Shown here: one piece after another, positions 37,996 to 47,980 of the stretch | How positions within the stretch are numbered: position 1 is the first letter of the stretch | Layout: the number at the start of each line of letters is the position of its first letter | DNA from: Nereocystis luetkeana | Taxonomy: Eukaryota > Sar > Phaeophyceae > Laminariales > Laminariaceae | DNA length: 64,000 bases | Reading direction: 5' to 3' | NCBI GenBank assembly: GCA_031213475.1 | Contig: JARUPZ010000036.1 | Location: forward strand, 3,832,359 to 3,896,358 | Position numbers and translations under genes: made by a program | The notes under the pieces: model-generated | What the model saw: only the letters and a program-made list of their open reading frames with translations | The model's database searches: none | Told to the model about the DNA's origin: nothing

Positions 37996-40101
37996 ACGGA
38001 GGTCGACCGACTCGACTGCGTCGGCATCAAGCAACCAACAACCGAGCATTTTTCATGTTTTTTTTTTGCGGAGTTTGTTGCTGTGAGGAGGCCTTGGGAA
38101 AACGGAGGAGTCTTCAGAAAAACGGCAAAAATCAAAAATCCAAAAACGCGCGAGAAAATGGTGCCGAAATGACCATTCTCATTCCGACTCGGAGTCTCTC
38201 GCGTCTGTCACCCGCAGGGGAAAGGTTGCGTTACAGGATACGCACGTACATAACACAATAATACCGGAAGCACCTGGGATTGCAAGCCTCCTGCCTGTTG
38301 TTTGCTGCTGCTACATCCACCAAACAACGCACGTAACAACACATGAGAAACGTGACGATAGGTGCGGTGTACTGAGCTTCGGTGTGGGGCTTCAGAATCA
38401 CCCGTCGGATGCTCAGCTTCAACCAAAAGATAATACCAGGTATTGATCGTACTATCTCATACCTCTAGGTACCTGGTAGGCACGTACGTACACAGTGGTG
38501 CTTATCAGCAACAAGCAGGGTGCAACAGTTAGTTCAGTATGTAGACGTCGTGTTGGCACGTAGCTATAATACCAGATGCCTTGTAGCTCCAGACATAAAT
38601 GTAAGCAACGTTTGGTCTTCATCTTTATGACCCAACGGTCCTTACATTTCCGACCAGAGTTGTCCCAGTTTCTCGAGTACTGCTGAACCAGTTCCATTTT
38701 GCAGTGTATGAGGGGAATGTAAGGACCGTTTGGTCTTCCTATTTATGACCCAACGGTCCTTACATTTCCGTCTAGAGTTGTCTCAGTTTCTTTAGTACTG
38801 CTGAACCAGTTCCATTTTGCAGTGTGTGTGTGTGTGTGGGGGGGGGGGGGGGTACTCGATAGGGTGTGGGGGGTCATGATGGTGGTGTTGAAACATCAGC
38901 CGGTCGCCCCGATGATTTCCGCTGAAGCGCAATGCCAGAATGGGCGGTTCTGCGCAAGGAATACAGAGCAAGAAGCTGAATGGACTATCCGAAGAAGAGA
39001 AACGGACCTACTTCCTGTACCTGGCAAGCTACAACGAAGAATAAGCAAAACACGAAGTGTCCCGCCTCCTCAGTAGACTTGCTGTATTTTGTTTATATCA
39101 AAGGCATCTCTTGGGAATGGCGGCGAAGCAACGGCCAGGACGACCAGTAACCGACAAAAAAAAAACCGCCCGCTGAGAAAGTCCTCATTTCGTTCGCTTC
39201 AAATACGTACCAGGAACATATCAATACCGGACAAAGGTCTACGCACATATGATCGTCGAGTGTCCCACAAATGCAAGGCAAAGGACACACCCAACCAATT
39301 CCCTCACGTATTATAGCTAGGGCCGGTCTTGCAGAGCGCGCGCTTGGCGTAACTAAACGCGGCATCACAAAACTGTCAAAATTCCGAGCTGGTCGATGAT
39401 ATCAATCAATCCCTCCTGCCGAGTAAATCACGGGGTGGAATTGTTGTGACAAACAGAAAACCGGTACCTAACCCGGCGGGCATTTACAGACGTCTTCGGT
39501 GCGCTTGGAGCACAAACTATCAGTACTTGGTAACGAACTACAACCAGCTGCATACTTTATGGCAATCCGGTGGCCAGCAGCTACGGCCCCACCTTCCAAA
39601 TCTCAGATTTGCTCTCGGGCGAACAAAAATGCGGCCAAGATTTAAAAAAAACGGTATTACACGCGGTGACAACGTCAACGACGCGTATCCAATGGTAAGG
39701 CTGCTACCATATACGCCCATTATAATAGCGAGGTCGGGTGTTACCCACACCCAACACAACCGAATACACCGCGGAAATAATTCTAGAGGGACAGCGTTCT
39801 TCGACCTAATAACACGAGCTATCTCACATCCAACCTGGCGCCGCACGAAAGCAACCATTTGTATACGAGAAATGGTGCGGGAGAGCGACCCGTACCATCT
39901 TCTGACGCCCAGGGGCGACCCAAACCGCGACGAATGTGAGTTGCCAAAAACATATTAACCACACCGAAACCGGCAAACGCCCCCCTCCCACCTCCCGCCA
40001 GACTGAGGAGTACCGTTGCAACCTATTTATGCCGGCGCCACCGCTACCGCCACCTCCACCGATTGCGCCAGATAATACAGCACAGTAAAACTATTCAATC
40101 T
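37996..40101. other. Intergenic region between two minus-strand genes
   Basis: Holds the tandem family C repeat (38598-38823), a GT/poly-G run (38820-38853) and an isolated 170-residue open frame on the plus strand (about 39446-39958) without recognisable motifs. Promoter elements of the ChaN-like gene must lie just above 37995, but none is identifiable. Confidence 0.45.
38598..38823. repeat. Family C repeat, two tandem copies of about 118 bp
   Basis: Each copy has inverted ends, GTAAGGACCGTTTGGTCTTC and TGACCCAACGGTCCTTACAT, and then an identical tail with AGTACTGCTGAACCAGTTCC and ATTTTGCAGTGT. The first copy reads GTAAGCAACGTTTGG. A relative is at 4965-5035. Confidence 0.8.
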
Positions 40102-43100
40102 TCATTGGGCTCGACCGGCGGAGGCGGAGGTGGCCGCGGCAGCAGCGGCGGCCGCTGCGTTCCTTTCGCCGAAGAAGCGCTTGCCGGCCTCGTAGCTGAG
40201 CATCATGATCGCGCAGGCTGGCGCAACCTTTCCCACGCGCGCCAAGGCTCCCGTGAATAGCCCCGCGGTACCTCGGCTCTCTACGATGCTCCGCATAACA
40301 TCGAAGGTGCCCGGCGGTCGGCGCGGCGGTGGCGGTGGCCGGTGCTTGCAGCACCCCTCTGTGTACCGGGGGAATAAGCGACGGCGCACCGGGAGAGTGG
40401 GGACTTTTAGAAGATAGAAGCGTCAAGAGAAAATGACTCAAGTGCGGTGCGGCATCGGTCACACGGAAGCAGCCCAGAGTGCTGCTGAGGTAAGGGATGG
40501 TTTCCGAAGATAATTATAGAGAACCGCACGAGATGCATGCAGTAGGCTGATACTTGCTTTGCTGCACTCTCTTTCCTCGAAACTCGACGAAACCGGACTC
40601 GTCGTCGTTTACGCGCTATACACATGAGTTACACTGAAAAAAATTCTGCACTCATGTAGTGGAGCAATGACAAGACACACTAACGGCACGAATGTAGCCG
40701 AAACACAAATGGGGCTTCCTTGAGTGGCGACAAAGTACAGAGATGCACTCGGCGTGCGGCATGGCTCAACAACCGATGCCAGTACGGCTGAACGGCAAGA
40801 CCCCCCCCCCCCCCACACACACCTCCTCTATGACTCTCTTCACTCGCTTATCTATGCGGCTCCCAACTGCCGTACTCCTCCTCGAGACTCACCGTCCACC
40901 GTTTTGATCACCACCTGGCGCTGTGTTTTTACCACGTCGAAGGGGTGCGTGAGCAAGCTCGCGACTGCCCCCGACAAGGCACCCGCCATAAAAGACCGTA
41001 ACAAAAAATCCGTCGAGCTCTTGTCCTGGGCCGACCCGCCCCCCCGCCCCCCCCCGCCTTTCTCCCCATCTTCGCCTCCACTCCGCCCGCACCCAAGCCC
41101 AGCCTTCAAGTTCTCGTAACCCAACCAATACACCATCGAGAACGGCACGTCTCGCCACATCGTCGTCCCCACCCCCCGCCACATCGCCGACGCCCCCTCT
41201 TGTCGGAAAACCTTCGCCAAGTCTTTCCCGACGGAGACCAGGGGCAAGTCCGCCAGAACTGCCCCCCACGCCCCTCCCCTGCCTCCTCGCGCAGCGCCGG
41301 CGCCGGCGCCGACCGCCTCCTCCACCACCACCGCCGCCTGCTGCGACTGCGATCGCGTTCGCAGGAGCTCGAGCGGCGCCATGACCAAGGTCGCAATGAC
41401 GCGGGCTGTAGCGCCCGCGGTCGAAGGCGCCGCGAGGGTCCCCATCCCGGCCTTCTCCAGCTTCTCCAAGAACTCGTCGTAGACGCTGTAGTAGATCACC
41501 GTGGCGGGTACCGCCATGATGAGGGAGACGTCCAGGCCTTGGTAAAGCCCGCGCGAGCCCTCCCACCGGGCGATGTGGCTTAACGCGGCGAGCGTGCCTG
41601 AGGGCAGTGGTGGGGGCGGTCTCGCAACTGACGCCCCCCCTCCGGCCGGGGCGTTGAAGCCGATCGCGGCCGCCGGGGAGGAGAGGGAGAGCCGCGCCGA
41701 CGTGGTATACGGTCGGCCCTGGTGCCGGCACAGATCACAGGCTTCTTGGTAGCCGCCCCCCCCCGCGCCTTGCCGCGAGAATGCGGCGTGCTGGCTAACG
41801 GCCTCGGCCTGCACCGCCTGCACCCGAGTCTTGACCACGTCTGGCCGGCGCGGACAAACGATGAGGGGTACAGCATCATAGTATACGGTCAGATCGGTCC
41901 ACGAGGGGGTTGCAGGTTGGAGCGGGTGTGTGGAGGCATCATTTTGTGCACGAGGGAAGATACGTGCTGGTATACCATGGATACAAGTCTTGGCCGCGTC
42001 TTGCGTGAGGTGCGCAAGTTGGATCCCAGGACAGGGTTTCTTAATATAGGTGGGGGGGGCGGGCGGGCGGGCGGGCGGGTATATTGTAAGTGACAACGAT
42101 TTCAATCTTTCACGTTTTCCTAAATATTTTTACCAATAGGTCAACAAGGACAATACAGTTACCCCAGTCAGTGCATGGCTTCCGAGCGTGGTATATACCG
42201 GGCCTGCTTTGTGTAGCTGTTGCTGTTCCCAGGTTGAGAACGAGGTTCTGGAACAGTCAACCTTTTCGTTTGTGGGCGCAATCCGACAGCTTCGCTACTT
42301 CAACTTCAAACTTTTGGCGTGACACAATGGTGTGCCCCCTGCCTTCAGCCACGATAGCCCAATGGCGGTGCCAATGCTGTTACCGTACATGTTCTGACGA
42401 AGCTATCGTTGTACCACTTGAACGCCTGCCTGCATATCGGTACAACACCCTGCTGAGCGCACGCAACGAAAAAGAAAGAAGCAAAAATCACGTCCTCCAC
42501 GTCGTTGAGGAACAAATACGCAAGGAGACCCACGATTCGATCCCTTGAGTGACCGCCCCCTACAATACAACCAGTGTATTAATGACCGAGGAGACCGCCT
42601 TGAGGCAGCCCAAAAATACGGGCCTCCTATCACGCTCGTGGAGGGAAGACGGCGGCCGTGCCGATCGTGAGGAGGGAGTTAGGGGATAAAGCTGTACTTC
42701 TACGGTAGTGGTATCATGGGACGCACGCGGCGCATCCACGAGGTATCGAAGGGCCTCATCGTGGTTCGGGGAAGCTCGAGACTCGAGGCCACTCGGGCTG
42801 GAAGGAGGAAAACAGCGAAGTCAGCGAAGCGGAACATATTTACGAAGTTGTGGAGTTTCCGCGCCTCCAAGCAGTGCGCTGTTTTACCCTAATAGGACTG
42901 CAGTCTCGTTTTGGGGACTATTGGGGACAAATTACTTGAAATTTGAATGCCTTGTCCCCAAAACGGGACCAGAGTTCGAAAGGGGTTAAAAAGAAAGTAA
43001 GATTACGCCTGAGTCCGTTGCACCCATACTTCCTCGGAGATCTCAACTGAAGGTACGGTAGTACCGCACCGAAGCCGACAGGGAACCGACAGCGATTGAT

Positions 43101-43327
43101 ACTGCGCTTGTTACTCAGGTGCAGAATTGGAGGTTTACCCTCCGCCGCCACCAATAAAACACAGGGAAAAGAGATGTACTCCGCACATAAATGGCTGCTC
43201 TCCGACAATGGAAGGATGGCGGGCGCTCGCCCACCCCTGCTACCGTCAGCAGCGATTTGGCGACATGCAGGGTGCAGGTATCGAACAAGAGAGCGGTGCG
43301 CGATTCGCTTCGCATACCGTATACCAG

Positions 43328-43358
<31 letters not shown>

Positions 43359-46300
43359 GATGTATATACAATGAATCTCGGCCGCTGTGAGCGAACCTTA
43401 AAATTCTGATTTTATCTCAACCTTAAAATTCTGATTTTATCTTCAACTTTGTCTGGGACTCCGAACGCCTTCGCTTCCCTGTCTTCGTGCTTGCTTTTTC
43501 GACCGCTTTCCTCGAGGGTCACGCGAGCCGGACTCCGACGGGTGTTCTCCCGTGCGCGCGTCTCGGAGTCTCGCGCCACCGACGAGAGCGGCGACCCCGA
43601 ACTTGAGGGATATTTGCTGGAAAAAGGAGACACGGACGTTCTATTTTCTGTGGTCCAGGAAATTTGTTTAGGTGTTGTTGCTCCGCGAAGAGCTTCTTGT
43701 GACAGGCTTCATCTTACAGTAGTAGCTTTTTACTCTCCGAGGTACGATCTCTCGGTCTTGCTGATGCTAGCGCTTTCTACCGACTGCCTTGCTTCGCGGG
43801 CCGCCGTCATCGGCCTGTTCGAACCCCTCGGTCCTGCCTTTCTCGGTGGCTGCCTTCCCTTGCCCCTGTCTCTTCGCCGGACGACTACACGCGCCTTCTC
43901 GGGGTATCGCACCGTTCTTGGTACCAGATCGTTGCATATCCCGGTGATTTTGCTTTGTTGGTGTTTTTTCTAATAAAAAATTGATAACTCGGCACATTTT
44001 CTCTTTTTCCCCTGCTAGTGTTCTAAAAGATACACGGGTTGCTCGTGTACTCAGGATCCGAACGATTGAAGGGTTCATAACTTGTGCAGAGGATTTTTTA
44101 TTGGTTCAAACTGACAGTCCCGTTTTCGAGCACGAACTCGAAAAATATTCGCTGCGGTGAGGAGACACGGAGCTCTATCTTCAGTTTGCGCGAAGCCTTC
44201 GCTATCGATTTAGTCTTCAACTTTGTCTGGGACTCCGGACGCCTTCGCCTCCCTGCCTTCATGCTTGCTTTTTCGACCTTGATTGAAGGGTTCTGATGCC
44301 TTCGTGCTTGCTTTTTTTTACTGCTTTCCTCGAGGGTCGCGCTCGCCGGCCCCCAACGAACGGATGTTCTCCCGTGCGCGCGTCTCGGAGTCTCGCACCG
44401 CCGACGAGCGCGGCGACCCCGAACTCGAGGGATATTTGCTGCGGAGAGGACACACGGAGCTTCTATTTTCTGTGGTCCTGGAAATTTATGTTGCTATTGT
44501 TCAAAAAAAGGCTCCAAGGGTGGCACGCGTGAGCAGCAGTCGTGTATTCAGGATCTGAACGATTGAAGGGTTCATAATTTGTTCGGAGGATTTTTTATTG
44601 GTGCAAACTGACAGTCCCGTTTTCGTGTGCAAGACCTACTGCGTATTGACAGTCTTCTGTATTCTTGGGTGCGATATCTATAAAAGCTTACAAGGTATTA
44701 TTTACCTGGTATACTGAATACGTGACAGACTTGATCTTATCTCCTTTTCTCTCCGAGGTTCGATCTCTCGGCCTTGCTGATGCTACCGCTTTCTCCCGAC
44801 TCCCTTGCTTTGCGGGCCACCATCGGTCTGATCGACCACCTCGGTCTTGCCTTACTCGTTGGCTGCCCTCCATTGCCCCTTTCTCTTCGACGGACGACTG
44901 CACGCGCCTTCTCGGGGTATCGCACCGTTCTTGGTACCAGATCGTTGTATATTACCCCGGTGATTGCTGTGTTGGTGTTGTAGAACTCGGCACGTCTTCT
45001 GTTTTCGCCGGGATTCAGACTGAGAATACTACCCATGTCGTCAGCAGTAGTACGAGTACTTTGCGGTTGTTCTGTATTGCCGATCGATACCAGGTACCAG
45101 GTATCAGGTATCCGGTAGGTGCTCGATACTGCTGATCATATTTGCAGTATCTCGATAGCTGCCTGTTGTTCTCAGGATTGAGTGCGATAATGCGCGTACA
45201 GTACGCGTCCTGTTCTCGAAGTAATTTATGCGCATACTGCAAGTTGCTGTCTGCTGCGATGCCGTACATACCGCTGCTGCTGCTGTTGTTGTTGCGCTGC
45301 TGCTGGTGTTGCGGCTGGGTCTGCACAGCAGCAGCAGCTGCAGCAACCGACCGCAGCAGCGGCGATGCCTGCTACTACTCTTCTTGCTGCTGCTGTTGCT
45401 GCTATCTTTTATGTTGTGCTGCAGCTGCTATCGCTTTCGTGTGCGGGAGAGGTCATCTCCTCTGCACAGGCGCCGTTGGAAGTAGGTACACAGCTCGCCT
45501 CAGAAAGGGGTGATATAGGCGTGGGTTTTGGGTACTTGGCAACTGGGCAGCAAAAGGGCAGCAATACTACAGCAGTATACTATCCTCGTGAACAAAATTA
45601 AAGCAATCTCAGTCCTGTGAGAAACCCCTCGGAACTGAGCTGATTTCTGCCCCCGACAGCAGCAACTGTGCTCCAAATTATCGATGATCTCCTGGCCCAT
45701 AACAAATAATAGACGGTTGTGACTTCCGGGCTTCAGAGTACATGGCTGAAAAAGACAAAAATAATAACGTCCCAAACAAATGCTATAAAAGTTGGTCTAT
45801 AGTTCGAGTGAGAGATACGAAAACTGAGAACTGACACTCGGCCGTGCCTTTCCCCTTTACCACTTGGCAGTGCCCTGATCCTGTTTGCAACAAGATCGAA
45901 TGGTACATTTATGTCAACTTTCTTAAAAGTAATCACACGACTTGGCACTGGGGTATATTTTCCTATCCGGAGCATGGGCGGCACCCATGCGGAGCCCTTG
46001 TATATATATATATATATATATGTAACAACACGCAAGGCAACGCACCCCTTGAGATGATGGGTTGCTCAAAAAAGCATCTCTTCGGGATTCTTTCCATGAA
46101 CGCATCGCTCGGCGTTTGCACTCTCTCCCCGTCGTCTAGGAAACCTTGAACATTCGTTATTGGGTGCGTGCTATCTTGCGTTTTACCCTCTGGTACTGGT
46201 ATACCTATGTATACTGCTACTTGTAGGCATGGGCGCTAACAGTAGGTGCTGGCACTACTCTAGTAATCCACTGGCAGTAGTATTTTACTGATTGGCCTAG

Positions 46301-47527
46301 CCACTGTATTCGCCAGTAGTTTTTATCTTACGCACGCCCAAGAAACACGCCATATTATAGTGTCCGAAAACCCTTTGAATGTGTTTCGCGAGGAGAGAGG
46401 AGAGGCAGCAGCACATCGCTGCAATCTAGTTATACTGGTACTCATAGGGTACTGCTTGATTTTGACGACAGCACAATCGCTGCTGACCGAGGCAGCCAGT
46501 GTCCAGCCCTAATATACGCACTATCAGGTACATTTTGGTAGTAGGTGTACTGAGGAAGCTGGGTAGAAAGAACGATTTAATGTGACGACAACACACACAG
46601 CTACTGCTGCCGTCGTAGCAGTACATACTTCGTATGCACCTCCATGGAGCAGGCAGCGGTTTTTACGTACGTACCAGGTAGTGGGTTTGCCTCGAAGGTG
46701 ATCACCAAGATATCATACTCGTAAACACATCGCAGTACCAGCACAAGGCAAGGGGAAAAGGAAGCACATCATCGTTTGTCCAGGGCAAGAAACATCGCAG
46801 CAGCATCGCCACAGCAGGCCACACAACGGCGGTGGGCTCCTCTTCGGAAGGGCACGCGCCGCAGCCAGCTCCAGCAATCAAAACAACATCATCGGCACGT
46901 GCCACCGTGCCACCACTAATTTCATGCCAACGACCATCACTCTCTTCGTACGTATAATACATACCCGAGGTTGTACTGCTTTTTCAGGCCATATCATACA
47001 GAAGCAGTACAGGAGCAACGTGACTACTGCTGCTGCTGTAGGAGTGGCTTTGATTTGAACCGAAACGAGTTGGGGGGGGGGGGGGGGGTGCTCCCTAGGT
47101 GTGGAGTGCAAACCGGAAGCACCGTTGTGTTTCGTGTGTGCGTTCAGGGCGACTACTGATTGCTGCTGCAGTGGCGGTTGGTGCTTGCGGTCTCGACGGG
47201 GTCGAGTGCTGCATATATCACACCCCCGGCTTTAATAGCAGACAGCAGAGCAGCAGAGCAGTGAAGTACCTCGGGTGGAAAGCTGCGGTAGATACGAGTA
47301 CACCCCCCGCGAAAACCAGCAGAAAATCGACAACTTTGCATTCTCGTTCAGCAATTCTCGACTCTACGGCGCTTTCGAACCCAGCCGTGTTTTCACTCAC
47401 CCATGGGCGTTGCCACAAGACTCGTTGCCAGCACCCCCACGCAGGCGGACGCCATTCGCTGGGGTGGCGTGACCTCCATCGACACCGGAGCGGCGGCTAT
47501 CTCTTCGGACAGGCACTCAAATCGCAT
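40102..47527 (-). CDS. Mitochondrial carrier of the SLC25A39/SLC25A40 (Mtm1) type
   Basis: Three minus-strand exons in consistent phase: 47527-47401, 41840-40893 and 40358-40102 (TGA at 40104-40102), giving 443 residues. Exon 1 carries the first half-repeat (MASACVGVLATSLVATPM) and its donor splits the Asp codon of the first carrier signature, completed as PMDVVKTRVQ in exon 2. The second and third signatures are APLELLRTRSQ and HPFDVVKTQRQ. GLYQGLDVSLIMAVPATVIY and MWRGVGTTMWRDVPFSMVYW are characteristic of SLC25A39/40 and yeast Mtm1. These inner-membrane carriers are linked to glutathione import, manganese and haem/Fe-S homeostasis. A loop in repeat 1 has CDLC, comparable in place to the cysteines of animal SLC25A39. 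The C terminus adds an Ala-rich tail. Introns are 5560 and 534 bp. The family call is strong; substrate is inferred. Confidence 0.88.
42885..42988. mobile_element. piggyBac-like MITE (family B) copy 2
   Basis: Ends CCCTAATAGGACTGCAGTCT and GGGACCAGAGTTCGAAAGGGG, followed by TTAA. The left flank is TTTA, a likely mutated TTAA. Lies in intron 1 of the carrier gene. Confidence 0.65.
43329..43362. repeat. TA dinucleotide run
   Basis: A mostly perfect (TA)n tract in intron 1 of the carrier gene. Similar runs are at 46002-46022 and 61620-61700. Confidence 0.9.
43436..44985. repeat. Partly duplicated block of about 0.8 kb in the carrier intron
   Basis: 43436-43665 matches 44215-44495 (CTTCAACTTTGTCTGGGACT, CGTGCGCGCGTCTCGGAGTC, GAGGGATATTTGCTG). 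43735-43960 matches 44752-44985 (CTCTCGGYCTTGCTGATGCT, GCACCGTTCTTGGTACCAGA). 44068-44135 matches 44545-44625 (GATTGAAGGGTTCATAA). No protein family is recognised in any frame. Confidence 0.8.
45270..45440. repeat. CTG/CAG-rich low-complexity region
   Basis: Imperfect CTG and CAG trinucleotides on both strands. Leu/Ala/Gln-rich open frames here are composition artefacts inside the carrier intron. Confidence 0.8.
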
Positions 47528-47980
47528 CCGGCAGGAACGCACAGGGCCTGGTTGTTCGTTTCGCAAGCAACGGGGTTTCGTCTTCGGGAGGCCCAGAGGG
47601 GATATAAATTACTGATCACCGCGAGCCTTTCCTTCAATACCAGCTTTCTCGGTGGGGCACGCCGAACGAGGAGGCCCACGGCGTGTAGTCTGCCGAGACG
47701 TGTCCGCACGCACACTGCGCTAGCACACACAAAAAAGCTGGGGCTGACACCGCAACCTTTAGTTTTGAGCCCGAACCAGAACGCACGATACGTTTCTGGA
47801 ACTCCCCATCGCCGATGGGTGCGGTATTGGGTGGTTTGCAGAGTTGTGCGCAGAGAGACGTGCTCCTGCGAGACACTCTCGACGACCTTGGCGAACGAAA
47901 GTTCTAGGCACCCCCGCTAGTGACAAAGAAGCGAAGGAACCTTGCGCGGAGAGTCAGCTGTCGAGAGAAGTCGACCGAAT
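47528..47980. promoter_or_regulatory. Putative shared promoter between carrier and PES1 genes
   Basis: The two ATG codons face away from each other with 453 bp between them, so both promoters and 5' leaders must fit here unless an upstream non-coding exon exists. No TATA box or other defined element is evident. Confidence 0.5.

Noticed and set aside
39446..39958. 170-residue open frame on the plus strand
   Set aside because: Long for chance, but no motif, no family resemblance and overlapping open frames on the other strand; left as intergenic.
40889..41731. 280-residue minus-strand frame overlapping the carrier
   Set aside because: Shifted-frame shadow of carrier exon 2; the carrier frame has the family signatures.
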